NCBI GenBank assembly: GCA_040881685.1
Contig: JBBECS010000012.1
Span: 1 to 34,378, forward strand
Direction: 5' to 3'
Origin: Acidimicrobiia bacterium
GTDB taxonomy: Bacteria; Actinomycetota; Acidimicrobiia; IMCC26256; PALSA-555
Length of the DNA: 34,378 bases
The notes below the pieces were generated by a model. It worked only from the letters and a program-made list of their open reading frames with translations. It did not search any database and had not been told where the DNA came from. The position numbers were made by a program, and so were the translations under genes. Shown piece by piece: positions 8,979 to 20,128 of this stretch; positions within the stretch are counted from its first letter, which is position 1, and every line of letters starts with the position of its first letter.

Positions 8979-9767
8979 GTGCGGGTCCGAGCGCTGGTGC
9001 AGCGAGCGTTGCTCGGACGGCAACGTCGACGGCCACCGCCGTGTCCGGAAGGCTGGACGACGGGTCCACCCGACTTCGTGGGGGTCGCGGCCCAACGCTC
9101 GGGCACGACCTGGTGGTACCACCTCGTCGAGTCGCATCCGCGCGTGGTCGAACGCAAGCGCCTCAAGGAGCTGCATTACCTCACGCAGTTCTGGAGCCGG
9201 CCCTTCACCGATGCCGACGCCGCGATCTACGCGCGGCACTTCCCGCGACCGCCCGAGCATCTGGCGGGCGAGTGGTCGCCGGGCTACCTCTCGCATTTCT
9301 GGGTTCCCGCCTTGTTGCACCGAGCTGCTCCCGCGGCGCGAGTGATCGTCCTGCTGCGCGACCCGGTGGAAAGGTTCCGGAGCGGCATCGGCCTCCAATC
9401 GGAGACACGGCCCGTCAACTTCACCGGTGCCGGGACCGCGTTCCGCATCGGGTGCTACGGGTCCCAACTCGAGCAACTCTTCTCCTACTTCTCGCCGGAG
9501 CAGGTGCTCATCCTTCAGTTCGAACGTTGCACGCTCGACGCGAAGCAAGAGCTCGCCCGGACCTACGGCTTCCTCGGACTCGATGACGGCTTCGTACCCC
9601 CCGACATCTCGGAACACCGCAACGAGAGTCGGAGCAAGAAGCCGACGCTTCCAGATCACACTAGGTCCGCACTCGTGACGGCATACGAACCTGAAGTGCG
9701 GCGTCTCCTCGCGCTCGCACCAGACATCGACGCCTCACTCTGGCCGAACTTCTCGCACCTCGCTTGA
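8979..9767 (+). CDS. PAPS-dependent sulfotransferase
   Basis: 262 aa. The 5'-phosphosulfate loop is FVGVAAQRSGTTWWYHLVESHP and the 3'-phosphate-binding segment is VIVLLRDPVERFRSGI. The family motifs KRLKELHYL and the LAGEWSPGYL region are also present. The GTG start appears leaderless. It ends 1 nt before the glycosyltransferase ATG, beginning the operon sulfotransferase-GT4-AP-like-small protein-HTTM. It differs enough from the upstream sulfotransferase that the two probably act at different positions or on different glycans; the acceptors are unknown. Confidence 0.88.
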   Translation: MRVRALVQRALLGRQRRRPPPCPEGWTTGPPDFVGVAAQRSGTTWWYHLVESHPRVVERKRLKELHYLTQFWSRPFTDADAAIYARHFPRPPEHLAGEWSPGYLSHFWVPALLHRAAPAARVIVLLRDPVERFRSGIGLQSETRPVNFTGAGTAFRIGCYGSQLEQLFSYFSPEQVLILQFERCTLDAKQELARTYGFLGLDDGFVPPDISEHRNESRSKKPTLPDHTRSALVTAYEPEVRRLLALAPDIDASLWPNFSHLA

Positions 9768-9768
9768 C

Positions 9769-10890
9769 ATGGGCAAACTCCGGATCGCGGTGGTGGGACC
9801 GCTCGAGATGCCGAGCACTCAGGGAGGCATGTCTCGGCATTGCGAGGAGCTCTACTCCCGCCTTGCCGCGCGTGGTCACGACATCACGGTGTTCTGTCAG
9901 ACAGCCGGCGCGCCGCAATATCGGGGTATGCGCCTTCGGCGAATACCCGGTGTTCGCGTGCCCGGGTGGGAGCGACTCGGATACAGCCTTCTCGCGTCGC
10001 TGCGCTCTCTGTTCGGCCGCTTCGACATTGTCCACTACCACTCGTTCGCATCATCCGGCTTCTGCTACCTGCCACGGCTCGGCCGCAAGAAGGTGGTCGT
10101 CACCGTCCATCGACTCGAGTGGCAGGATCAGAAGTGGGGCCGGTTCGCGCGGGCCTTCCTCAAGTTCTGTGAATGGGCGGCGGTCCGATCCTCGGCGGTG
10201 ATGATCACGGTGTCCCGAACCTTCAAGGCTGACCTGGAGCATCGATATCGCAGGATCAGCCCTGTGCACTACGTCGCCAACGGGGTGACGCCGCCCGCCC
10301 CCACCGGAACCGACGCGCTGGTCGGACTCGGGGTTGTACCCGGCGCCTACGGTCTCACGGTCGGTCGTCTCGTCTCCGAGAAGGGTCTCGATCTCGCGGT
10401 CGACGCCTTCGCCCAGCTCGCCGACGATCCAGGGATCGCAGTCACAGAGCTCGTGATCGTGGGTGGGGCACGCAACAGCGACGAGTACGTGGCCGCGCTC
10501 GAGTCGCGCGTTCGCAAGCTCGGGGTCAACGTCCGCTTGCTCGGCGTTCGCACCGGTGCCGAGCTCAACGCGCTCTATGCACACGCAGCCGTGTTCATCG
10601 CGTCCTCGTACCACGAAGGTCAACCACTGACGGTCCTCGAAGCGATGAGTCACGGCCGTTGCGTCGTGGCGAGCGATATCAGCGCACACCAAGAGCTCAT
10701 CGGTGACGCCGGCGTGCTGTTCCCGAGCGGGGATGCCCACGCATTGGCACACGAGCTGCGCAGGGTGCTCTCGGATCCTCAGGTCGTGCGCGAGCTCGGC
10801 GAGGCCGCCCGACGCAAGGTGATCGATTCCGATGAGTTCCGCTGGGACCACACCGCAGACGAGACCGAACGCATCCTGGTGGCGCTGTGA
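9769..10890 (+). CDS. Glycosyltransferase family 4 (GT-B fold)
   Basis: 373 aa. The N-terminal Rossmann domain begins KLRIAVVGPLEMPSTQGGMS, with the glycine-rich loop typical of retaining GT4 enzymes. The C-terminal domain has LTVGRLVSEKGLDLAVDAF and the EX7E-type motif in YHEGQPLTVLEAMSHGRCVV, then DISAHQELIGDAG. It transfers a sugar from a nucleotide sugar (donor unknown) to a lipid-linked or surface acceptor on the cytoplasmic side. It starts 1 nt after the sulfotransferase stop and overlaps the next gene by 4 nt (GTGA). With the flippase and sulfotransferases it forms a surface glycan module. Confidence 0.93.
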   Translation: MGKLRIAVVGPLEMPSTQGGMSRHCEELYSRLAARGHDITVFCQTAGAPQYRGMRLRRIPGVRVPGWERLGYSLLASLRSLFGRFDIVHYHSFASSGFCYLPRLGRKKVVVTVHRLEWQDQKWGRFARAFLKFCEWAAVRSSAVMITVSRTFKADLEHRYRRISPVHYVANGVTPPAPTGTDALVGLGVVPGAYGLTVGRLVSEKGLDLAVDAFAQLADDPGIAVTELVIVGGARNSDEYVAALESRVRKLGVNVRLLGVRTGAELNALYAHAAVFIASSYHEGQPLTVLEAMSHGRCVVASDISAHQELIGDAGVLFPSGDAHALAHELRRVLSDPQVVRELGEAARRKVIDSDEFRWDHTADETERILVAL

Positions 10891-13181
10891 GAAGTTGGCG
10901 CGCCTGGGGCGCTGCCGGCTTGGCCGCGCTCATCCTCGCCGCGACGGTCGTGGCCACGACCGGGGGCGAGCCTCGCCGACGCTTGACCGCCCGCGCGGAC
11001 CGTGTGCTCGTCGTGTCGCTCCCACACGTCTCGTGGTCCGACCTCGAAGGACCCGAGCTCCCGAACCTAAGCCGCCTGTTTGCGAGATCTTCGATCGCCA
11101 GCCTGACCACACGAACGACCGGCAAGACCGACCTGAGCGACGGCTACCTCTCCTTCGGCGCCGGCGCCCGCGCGACAGGAGGCAACCCGGCCACCGACGG
11201 CGCCGCGTTCGGTGTCCGAGAGGAGTACGGACGCGATCTCGCCCGTGACGTATACGAGCGCGAAACCGGCGAGCTTGCCGGGCGCGGCATCGTGCACCTC
11301 GGTCTGGCTGCGATCCTCGATGCCAACGAGGAGGAGGACCTCGACGCTGTGGTCGGCGCACTCGGCGATGCACTGCACCGCGGCGGGTACGCGCGGGCGG
11401 TCATCGCGAACGGTGACGGGGGCAGCCCAGTGAGCGCCTTTCCCGAGTTCCAGCGGATGGCAGCAGCCGCGCTGATGACCACCGACGGGCGCGTGCCGGG
11501 CGGGCGGGTCGACACTGGCCTGCTGTCTGACGATCCCGCCGCGCCGTTCGGTCGCCGCCTGAACATCCGCGAAGCGGTCAGTGCGTTCGAGGACGTCTGG
11601 AAGGACCGTTCCGTCGTGCTCGTGGAGGCGTCCGACCTCGTGCGCGCGACGAGATACCAGCCCTTCGCCGTGAAGGGATGGCGGCGCGTCCTCTACAAGC
11701 AGGCGCTCCGAGCGAGCGACCGGCTGGTGGGTGACCTGCTCGAGCGCGTCGACCTGGACCGCGACGCCGTTGTCGTCATCAGCCCGGTGCCGTCCGCCCT
11801 CGGTGAGACACTCACCGTCGTCTCGGTGAGCGCACCTGGCGTCGAGCCCGGATTGCTGCGGTCGCCGAGCCTCCGCCGCCCTGGCTTCGTCCAGATCGTC
11901 GACGTCGCCCCCATGATCCTCAACCTCGCGGGTGTGGAACGCCCCACGGTGATCCGCGGTCGTCCGATGACGGTTGCGCACACCGATCGAACCGCGACCC
12001 AGCGCCGTGCGTTCCTCGTGGACGAGATCGAGGCGGCTGAGTTCCGCGATTCCGTCGTCAACATCGTGATCGTTGCCTTCGTCGTGATGCAGGCTGCCTT
12101 GGCGCTCGCCGCCGTGTTTGTGCTGACCGGTCGCGCGGGTGCGACCACGAGAGCACGCGTGAGGTTTGCGTCGCTCGCGCTCCTCGCGTTCGTACCGGTC
12201 GTGTACCTCGCACGCCTCGTACCGTTCCATGACGTCAAGCCCGTGTACCCGGTGTTCCTCGTCGGCGCGTCGCTCGCGCTCGCCGCGCTGTACCGGCGCC
12301 TCGGACGTCGCCACGAGCTCGATCCGCCGATCGTCGCCCTCGGCGCGATCGTCGTGCTGCTCGTCGGCGACGTGCTGCTCGGAGCCCGGCTCCAGCTCGA
12401 CAGTGCTTTCGGGTACACGCCGAGCGTCGGTGTCCGGATCTCCGGCTTCGGGAACATCAGTTATGCGGCGTTGGCTGCTTCGGCGGTGCTGCTGGCCGGC
12501 CTCGTCGCCCACCGCGTCGGCGGACGACGGGGTGCATGGATCGCGATCGGCATCATGGCAATCGCGCTCGTCGCCGATGCCGCGCCGTTCTGGGGAGCCG
12601 ACGTCGGCGGCGTGCTTTCGATGATCCCCGCGTTCGGGATCACGGGTGCACTCCTCCTCGGTCTGCGGGTGAGGGCGAAGCTGCGAACCGCACTCATCTG
12701 CCTCGCGGCCGCCGCGCTCGGCGTGGCGATCGCGGCCGCGCTCGACCTGTCACAGCCCGAGGCGCAACGTACGCACCTCGGCCGCTTCATCGAACAGGTG
12801 CGCGACGAGGGGTGGTCGACCGTCTCGAGCACGTTGTCGCACAAGTTGTCCCAGAACCTCGCGACGATCACCTCGATCTGGGGCCTCATGCTCCCCGGCG
12901 TGCTCGCCTTCTTGGCCTACCTGCGATTCGGCCCGGGACGTCGGCTGCAGGCGCTCGGGCAGCGCATCCCGGAGCTCGGCATGGCGCTGGTCGGGTTCAC
13001 TGTGCTCGCCGTGCTCGGGTACGTGCTGAACGACTCAGGCATCAACATCCCCGCCACGATGCTCGCCGTGTTCAACGCCCTGATCGTCGGTTTGCTCGTT
13101 CGCAGCGACCCGGCTCGCGATGACGTCGAGGCGAAGCCCAAGAAGGCGCCCGCGCAGACAAAGGCGCGCGCAGCGCGTTGA
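10887..13181 (+). CDS. Polytopic membrane protein with degenerate alkaline-phosphatase-like domain
   Basis: 764 aa. An N-terminal signal anchor (about 5-25) is followed by an extracytoplasmic domain at about 35-365. VLVVSLPHVSW (40-50) then aligns with the first strand of the alkaline phosphatase/sulfatase superfamily, and FVQIVDVAPMILNLAGV (334-350) with the conserved VYDIAPTLL block. About ten hydrophobic helices follow (390-740), with the loop ISGFGNISYAALA, and a Lys/Ala-rich tail ends the protein. Metal ligands expected in this superfamily are missing: the first-strand Asp is Ser, and the usual SDHG is VISPVPS. I infer a non-catalytic binding or export role rather than a phosphatase. It overlaps both neighbours by 4 nt, so it is tightly co-translated with the glycosyltransferase. 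Confidence 0.75.
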   Translation: MRSWRAWGAAGLAALILAATVVATTGGEPRRRLTARADRVLVVSLPHVSWSDLEGPELPNLSRLFARSSIASLTTRTTGKTDLSDGYLSFGAGARATGGNPATDGAAFGVREEYGRDLARDVYERETGELAGRGIVHLGLAAILDANEEEDLDAVVGALGDALHRGGYARAVIANGDGGSPVSAFPEFQRMAAAALMTTDGRVPGGRVDTGLLSDDPAAPFGRRLNIREAVSAFEDVWKDRSVVLVEASDLVRATRYQPFAVKGWRRVLYKQALRASDRLVGDLLERVDLDRDAVVVISPVPSALGETLTVVSVSAPGVEPGLLRSPSLRRPGFVQIVDVAPMILNLAGVERPTVIRGRPMTVAHTDRTATQRRAFLVDEIEAAEFRDSVVNIVIVAFVVMQAALALAAVFVLTGRAGATTRARVRFASLALLAFVPVVYLARLVPFHDVKPVYPVFLVGASLALAALYRRLGRRHELDPPIVALGAIVVLLVGDVLLGARLQLDSAFGYTPSVGVRISGFGNISYAALAASAVLLAGLVAHRVGGRRGAWIAIGIMAIALVADAAPFWGADVGGVLSMIPAFGITGALLLGLRVRAKLRTALICLAAAALGVAIAAALDLSQPEAQRTHLGRFIEQVRDEGWSTVSSTLSHKLSQNLATITSIWGLMLPGVLAFLAYLRFGPGRRLQALGQRIPELGMALVGFTVLAVLGYVLNDSGINIPATMLAVFNALIVGLLVRSDPARDDVEAKPKKAPAQTKARAAR

Positions 13182-13636
13182 GCGAGGCCGCCGAGCTCGA
13201 GGCAGGACCGCGCTGGCCCGTCAAGGCAGTCGTGATCCTCACACTCGTGATGCTGTTCGTCGCCGGCGTTGCGACCGTCGAAGCCTGGCCGTTCACGGGG
13301 TGGCGGCTCTACAGCAACACGAAGGGTCCAACCGCCGGCAGCTACTTCGCGTACCGAGTGTCGCCCGATGGAACCGAGCACAAGATCGACTACGAAGAAC
13401 TCCCGTACGCGTACCGGCGCGCGCCGTACATCCTGAACAAGTTTCCGTCCTCCGACGATCCAACACGCGAGGCAGTGTGTGAGGCCCTCGCGCATGGAGA
13501 GCGTGAGGCGGGCCGGTCGGTCGCCGAGATCCATGTCTACTGGGAGCTTCGGCGTGTCGTACCCGTGGACGGCGAGCGTCACACGAAGCTGCTGGAGCGC
13601 GAGCTGCGCTACTCATGCGCACAGAATCAACGATGA
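13178..13636 (+). CDS. Small single-pass membrane protein next to HTTM gene
   Basis: 152 aa from TTG 13178, which overlaps the previous stop as TTGA. One transmembrane segment (about 16-34) is followed by EAWPFTGWRLYSNTKGP. This W-P-F-x-x-W-x-x-Y-S pattern is like that in small proteins often encoded beside HTTM/vitamin-K-carboxylase-like genes. The rest is a predicted extracytoplasmic domain of about 105 residues with two Cys (residue 99 and near the C-terminus). It overlaps the HTTM gene by ATGA. I know no tested function; a partner or substrate of the HTTM protein is an inference from coupling. Confidence 0.7.
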   Translation: MSEAAELEAGPRWPVKAVVILTLVMLFVAGVATVEAWPFTGWRLYSNTKGPTAGSYFAYRVSPDGTEHKIDYEELPYAYRRAPYILNKFPSSDDPTREAVCEALAHGEREAGRSVAEIHVYWELRRVVPVDGERHTKLLERELRYSCAQNQR

Positions 13637-14538
13637 AGAAGGTCTTCGGTTCCGTGGGACGCAAGCTCGATGATGTCCTGTTCGGACCCGAGACGCCGGC
13701 CCGCCTCGTGTTCCTCCAGGGCGGGATCATGGTGCTGTTCGCGGCGCGCACGATCGCGGTGCCGTACTACAAGCTGACGCCACAACCGCCCGGCCTGTTC
13801 CGACCGGTGCCGATCATCGACTTCCTCGACCGGATGCCACCTCGTTCGGCCGTGTTCGCGCTCGAGGCGATCGTGATCTTCGCGACGTTCGCGTGGTTCG
13901 TCGTCGGCAGGTCACCGGAGTGGCGCGCCCGAGGCCGACGAATCGCGTTCGTGACAGCGTGGGTCGCCTTCCTCTTCCTCGCTGCATTGCCGGCGAGCCG
14001 GGGCAAGATCTACCACCGCGACCTCCTGTTGGTGTGGGGTGCGGCGCCGCTGCTGCTTGCGCCCACCGACGTCTCGTTCCGGGACCGCACCCCGAGCCGA
14101 CGAACCGGTTGGCCCGTGCGATCCTCGATCGCGTTCCTGTCCGTGACCTACTTCTGCACGGGCTTCCAAAAGCTGAAGACCTCGGGCATCGAGTGGATCT
14201 TCAGCGACAACCTGCAGTGGGCGCTCTACTGGGGGCGGGTGCGGGGTGCGCCCCCGCCGTGGCGAGAGCTTGCGTTCTTCATCGCCGACCGCCCTTGGCT
14301 CTCGCAGCTGAGCGCCGCCTTCATCGTGTGCTTCGAGGTGGGCTTCCCCCTTGTGCTCTTCTTCGCGAAGACGCGCCCGGCGTTCATCGTGGGCGCGTGG
14401 GCGTTCCACGTCGGCACCTACTTGATGCTGGGGCTCGACTACTGGTTCTACGCCTTCGTGGTCACGTTGGTGCTGGTCGACTGGCCGCCGCTGATCGACC
14501 GGTTGCGACGCGCGCCGCGAACCGCGAGCGCCGCCTAG
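13633..14538 (+). CDS. HTTM-domain membrane protein (vitamin K gamma-carboxylase-like)
   Basis: 301 aa from ATG 13633, which overlaps the preceding stop (ATGA); an upstream in-frame ATG at 13615 would overlap further. There are multiple transmembrane helices and the family hallmark segment YFCTGFQKLKTSGIEW followed by DNLQWAL. GKIYHRDLLLVWGAAPLLLAP and AWAFHVGTYLMLGLDYW also fit HTTM proteins. This family contains eukaryotic vitamin-K-dependent gamma-carboxylase, but most bacterial members are uncharacterised and enzymatic carboxylation should not be assumed. Its TAG shares the palindrome CTAG with the stop of the convergent gene. Confidence 0.85.
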   Translation: MKKVFGSVGRKLDDVLFGPETPARLVFLQGGIMVLFAARTIAVPYYKLTPQPPGLFRPVPIIDFLDRMPPRSAVFALEAIVIFATFAWFVVGRSPEWRARGRRIAFVTAWVAFLFLAALPASRGKIYHRDLLLVWGAAPLLLAPTDVSFRDRTPSRRTGWPVRSSIAFLSVTYFCTGFQKLKTSGIEWIFSDNLQWALYWGRVRGAPPPWRELAFFIADRPWLSQLSAAFIVCFEVGFPLVLFFAKTRPAFIVGAWAFHVGTYLMLGLDYWFYAFVVTLVLVDWPPLIDRLRRAPRTASAA

Positions 14539-15446
14539 CGGTCGTCGCGCAGGACCGACCACGCCGTGGTGGCCGTCGTGTCCGCGTCGTACACCGACCA
14601 ACCGAGCGCGTCGACCTGCCGCGCCGCACGGACGAGATCTGCGTAGTCCTCCGGTGTGGAGAGCGCTCCGAGCCCACCGATGGGATGCACGGCGGCCTCC
14701 TCGTCTCCGAGGTTGGTGCGCAGGCGACGGATGCTCTCTTCCGTGTACACGAAAGCATCGCGATACGGGTCGGACCGGTACGTCCAGTACGCCATGGGCA
14801 TCCATACATCGAGATGCCGGGCGAGCTTGCGATACGGGAAGTCGGGCCACAGAGCCGGATTGACCACCTCCATCTGCACCGCTGGGTAGACGATGGCTCC
14901 GATGGCTCGATGGCGGGCTTGCTTGCGAGCCTGCCGTGCAAGCGCGACCACGCGCTTGTTCCGCTCGGCGACATCAGGAACCTGTCGCGATTCGATGTCC
15001 AGTGCGATGGCGTCGAAGCGTTCGCCGTGCCAGCGAAAGTCGATCAACGCTTCGAGCCGGTGCCGATCACGAGCGGGCTCTACGAGCTGCGGGTAGTACC
15101 ACGCCACCACCGTCATCTCGAGCTCGTGTGCTCGTTGGAGCAGCGATCCGACCAATGCGCGATCGACCAACAGCCCCTTCGAACGGGGATCGTCGATCGC
15201 CGCTTGGAGGTAGAGGGTGTCGCTGCCGAGGAGCGCGAGGTCGTCGACGGTGGCGACGGTGACGGCGGGCGGACCCGGGCGTTGGATGAACGCCGGGACG
15301 TAGTCGAACACGTCGACCCACGCGCCGAGACCGCGGAACGCGTCGATGTTGCGACTGTTTGCGCCGGCCGAGACGAGCAGCACCGACGTCGCCGCAACGG
15401 CGGCGATCACAATTCCGAGGGCGGCGACCGTGACGCGGTGACGCAT
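14535..15446 (-). CDS. Secreted TIM-barrel, glycoside-hydrolase-like protein
   Basis: 303 aa. An N-terminal signal peptide (MRHRVTVAALGIVIAAVAATSVLLVSAGA, about 1-29) is followed by a barrel-like domain. Strands with acidic residues include AWVDVFDYVP, TLYLQA, VVAWYYP, FDAIALDIES (D and E at a strand end) and HLDVWMPMAYWTY. These resemble extracellular putative glycoside hydrolases and DUF4015-like proteins. Activity is not demonstrable from sequence alone. Being exported beside a surface-glycan locus, it may act on cell-envelope glycans. ATG 15446 has AAGAGG three bases upstream. It lies downstream of atpC on the same strand and may be reached by read-through. Confidence 0.7.
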   Translation of the reverse strand: MRHRVTVAALGIVIAAVAATSVLLVSAGANSRNIDAFRGLGAWVDVFDYVPAFIQRPGPPAVTVATVDDLALLGSDTLYLQAAIDDPRSKGLLVDRALVGSLLQRAHELEMTVVAWYYPQLVEPARDRHRLEALIDFRWHGERFDAIALDIESRQVPDVAERNKRVVALARQARKQARHRAIGAIVYPAVQMEVVNPALWPDFPYRKLARHLDVWMPMAYWTYRSDPYRDAFVYTEESIRRLRTNLGDEEAAVHPIGGLGALSTPEDYADLVRAARQVDALGWSVYDADTTATTAWSVLRDDR

Positions 15447-15469
15447 GAGCCTCTTTTCCGCCGACAGGT

Positions 15470-15489
15470 GGGAGCGCCGAAAGGCGCCC
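15470..15489 (-). terminator. Hairpin after atpC, possible weak terminator
   Basis: GCGCC (15474-15478) and GGCGC (15483-15487) pair around a four-base loop, extended by GG/CC after a bulged base. There is no T-run on the transcribed strand, so it may be an end-protecting hairpin rather than an intrinsic terminator. Confidence 0.35.
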
Positions 15490-15494
15490 GGTTC

Positions 15495-15896
15495 TTACCC
15501 CGGAACAGCGCCGGCAACCTCGAGACGCAGGTCGGCTCGGGCGAGTGCAGCTTTGGACTCTTCGTTCTCCGGGTCGGACCGCAGCGCCGCTTCGGCCCGC
15601 TCCTTGGCCGCCTGTGCGCGCGAGACGTCGATCTGATCAGGGAGCTCGGCCACGTCGGAGAGGACGACCACGCGATCCCCCGTCACCTCGACGAACCCCT
15701 CGTGCACGGCGGCCGTCTGCTCACCGTCGGGCTGGATCACGCGAACCTTGGCCGTGCCCAGCGCGCCGAGCAGCGGCTGATGGCCGGGCATGAATGCGAT
15801 CTCACCCTCGACGGTGCGACACACCACCATCTCGCCTTCGCCCTCGTAGAGCACCTGCTCGGGCGAAACGATGATGACGGGAAACGTCGGGTTCAT
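15495..15896 (-). CDS. atpC: F1Fo ATP synthase epsilon subunit
   Basis: 133 aa. N-terminal beta-sandwich (PVIIVSPEQVLYEGEGEMVV, MPGHQPLLGALG) and C-terminal helical hairpin (RAQAAKERAEAAL), the regulatory part of the central stalk. ATG 15896 is chosen because the family always begins a few residues before this strand; the upstream extension runs through repeat A and into atpD. It is the last gene of the atp operon, separated from atpD by 109 nt, the widest gap in the operon, most of it occupied by a structured repeat. Confidence 0.96.
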   Translation of the reverse strand: MNPTFPVIIVSPEQVLYEGEGEMVVCRTVEGEIAFMPGHQPLLGALGTAKVRVIQPDGEQTAAVHEGFVEVTGDRVVVLSDVAELPDQIDVSRAQAAKERAEAALRSDPENEESKAALARADLRLEVAGAVPG

Positions 15897-15964
15897 CTCT
15901 CTGCGCTCGCTCTCTGCGTGCCGGGATACCCGGCACGCGGGCGTTCGCTCGCTGGCGAGCGCCT
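15897..15964 (-). repeat. Structured repeat family 1, copy A (atpD-atpC junction)
   Basis: Perfect 10-bp stem, arm GCGTGCCGGG (15916-15925), 3-nt loop (15926-15928), arm 15929-15938. A second hairpin has CGCTCGC (15946-15952), TG, GCGAGCG (15955-15961). A further CGCTCGC at 15904-15910 could pair with the same GCGAGCG. On the mRNA the order is short hairpin, long hairpin, purine-rich run, then the atpC ATG at 15896. Copies B and C have the same layout, with different but complementary stem bases. I see nothing else in 15965-16005. Confidence 0.8.
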
Positions 15965-16005
15965 TCCGCTCCTCCGTCGCTCCAGGCGCCGCGCGGTCAC
16001 GAGCA

Positions 16006-18422
<2,417 letters not shown>

Positions 18423-18425
18423 GGG

Positions 18426-20033
18426 CTATTCCGTCTTGAGCGTTTTGTCGGACTCGGGATCGCCGGGCGCGTCGGCGTCGGTCGCGCTGGGGTCGGCCGC
18501 AGGTCCGGTGCCGCCACCGACCGACGCCGCGAAAGACGCCTTGAACCCCGCGACCGCCGACTCGATCGCCTCACCCACGGGAAGAGACCCCGTGTCGCGG
18601 ACCTCGGACAAGAGGCCCGCGTGGCGGGTCCGCATCCATTCGAGCAGCTCGTTCTCGAACCGGCGCACCTCCGACGCGGGGATGTCGTCGAGCGCACCTG
18701 ACGTGCCCGCGTAGATCGAAACGACCTGCTCCTCGACCGGCATCGGAGAGTTCAGTGGTTGCTTGAGCAGCTCGACGAGGCGCTCACCACGGTCGAGCTG
18801 TGCACGCGAGACCGCGTCGAGCTCGGAGCCGAACGTCGCAAACGCCTCGAGCTCGCGGAACTGCGCGAGGTCGAGCTTCAGCGTTCCCGACACACCCTTC
18901 ATCGCCTTGATCTGCGCGGCACCGCCGACGCGGGACACCGAGATGCCCACGTCCACCGCCGGACGAACTCCCGACTTGAACAAGTCGTCGACGAGGTAGA
19001 TCTGCCCATCGGTGATCGAGATCACGTTCGTGGGGATGTAGGCCGAGACGTCACCGGCCTTCGTCTCGATGATCGGCAGCGCGGTCAGCGATCCCGCGCC
19101 GCGCTCGTCGTTCAGCTTGGCGGCGCGCTCGAGCAACCGGCTGTGCAGGTAGAAGACATCGCCGGGGTAGGCCTCCCGACCGGGCGGGCGCCGCAACAGG
19201 AGTGCGAGCTGGCGGTACGACTCGGCTTGCTTGGACAGGTCGTCGTACACAACGAGCGCGTGCTCCCCGTTATCCATCCAGTGCTGCCCCATCGCGCACC
19301 CGGCGTAGGGCGCGAGGAACTTGAACACCGCCTCGTCGGCGGCCGGCGCGCTCACGACGACCGTGTACTCCATGGCGCCGTGCTCCTCGAGCGTGGCAAC
19401 CGTCTGCGCGACCGACGATCCCTTCTGGCCGATCGCGACGTAGATGCACTTCACGCCCTGGCCGCGCTGGTTGAGGATCGTGTCGATCGCAACCGTCGTC
19501 TTCCCGGTCTTGCGGTCGCCGATGATGAGCTCACGCTGACCACGCCCGATGGGCGTCATCGCGTCGATGGCCTTGATGCCGGTCTGCAGGGGCTCGTGGA
19601 CGGGCTTGCGACCGACGATGCCAGGTGCCTGCACCTCGAGTCGACGCGTCTCCGTGGTCGCGATCGGTCCCTTGCCGTCGATGGCCTGACCGAGGGCGTT
19701 CACGACTCGTCCGACCATGGCGTCGCCGACGGGCACCGAGAGGATGCGCCCGGTCGCCGTGACCGCATGGCCCTCCTCGACCTCGTCGGCCTCGCCGAGG
19801 ATCACCGCGCCGATCGAGTCTTCGTCGAGGTTGAGCGCGAGGCCGAGCGTGCCGCCCTCGAACTCGAGCAGCTCGTTCACCGCGGTCTCGGGGAGACCCG
19901 CGACACGGGCGATCCCGTCACCCACTTCCAGGACCCGACCGACCCGCGCCGCCTCGAGCGACGGCACAAAGGACTCGACGTGCTTGCGCAGCGCCGCGGC
20001 GATGTCATCAGCGCTGATCGTCAGTTCTGCCAT
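18426..20033 (-). CDS. atpA: F1Fo ATP synthase alpha subunit
   Basis: 535 aa. Non-catalytic nucleotide-binding subunit. Walker A is GDRKTGKT (172-179); [34 protein letters not shown], and the conserved Arg region [15 protein letters not shown] are present. The C-terminus is extended by about 25 residues of acidic, Pro/Asp-rich sequence ([20 protein letters not shown]). Actinobacterial alpha subunits often have such C-terminal extensions, which in mycobacteria restrain ATP hydrolysis; whether this one does is inference. The ATG is preceded by AGGAG two bases away, contributed by the end of repeat B. Confidence 0.99.
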   Translation of the reverse strand: MAELTISADDIAAALRKHVESFVPSLEAARVGRVLEVGDGIARVAGLPETAVNELLEFEGGTLGLALNLDEDSIGAVILGEADEVEEGHAVTATGRILSVPVGDAMVGRVVNALGQAIDGKGPIATTETRRLEVQAPGIVGRKPVHEPLQTGIKAIDAMTPIGRGQRELIIGDRKTGKTTVAIDTILNQRGQGVKCIYVAIGQKGSSVAQTVATLEEHGAMEYTVVVSAPAADEAVFKFLAPYAGCAMGQHWMDNGEHALVVYDDLSKQAESYRQLALLLRRPPGREAYPGDVFYLHSRLLERAAKLNDERGAGSLTALPIIETKAGDVSAYIPTNVISITDGQIYLVDDLFKSGVRPAVDVGISVSRVGGAAQIKAMKGVSGTLKLDLAQFRELEAFATFGSELDAVSRAQLDRGERLVELLKQPLNSPMPVEEQVVSIYAGTSGALDDIPASEVRRFENELLEWMRTRHAGLLSEVRDTGSLPVGEAIESAVAGFKASFAASVGGGTGPAADPSATDADAPGDPESDKTLKTE

Positions 20034-20101
20034 CTCTCCTCGCTCGCTCTCTGCGGGGCGGGATACCCGCCCCGCGGTCGTTCGCTCGCTGGCGAGCCTT
20101 C
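20034..20101 (-). repeat. Structured repeat family 1, copy B (atpH-atpA junction)
   Basis: Perfect 10-bp stem, arm GCGGGGCGGG (20053-20062), 3-nt loop (20063-20065), arm 20066-20075. The second hairpin is CGCTCGC (20083-20089), TG, GCGAGC (20092-20097). The extra CGCTCGC at 20041-20047 lies next to the atpA ribosome-binding site on the mRNA. It differs from copy A at two stem positions, both compensated on the other arm. The remaining 20102-20128 is more CGCTCG-type sequence. Confidence 0.8.
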
Positions 20102-20128
20102 GCTCGCTTGCGCTCGCTGCGGCCGCAT

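Noticed and set aside
10887-13181. Active sulfatase or phosphatase
   Set aside because: The formylglycine-type C/S-x-P-x-R motif and the metal-binding Asp and SDHG blocks are missing.
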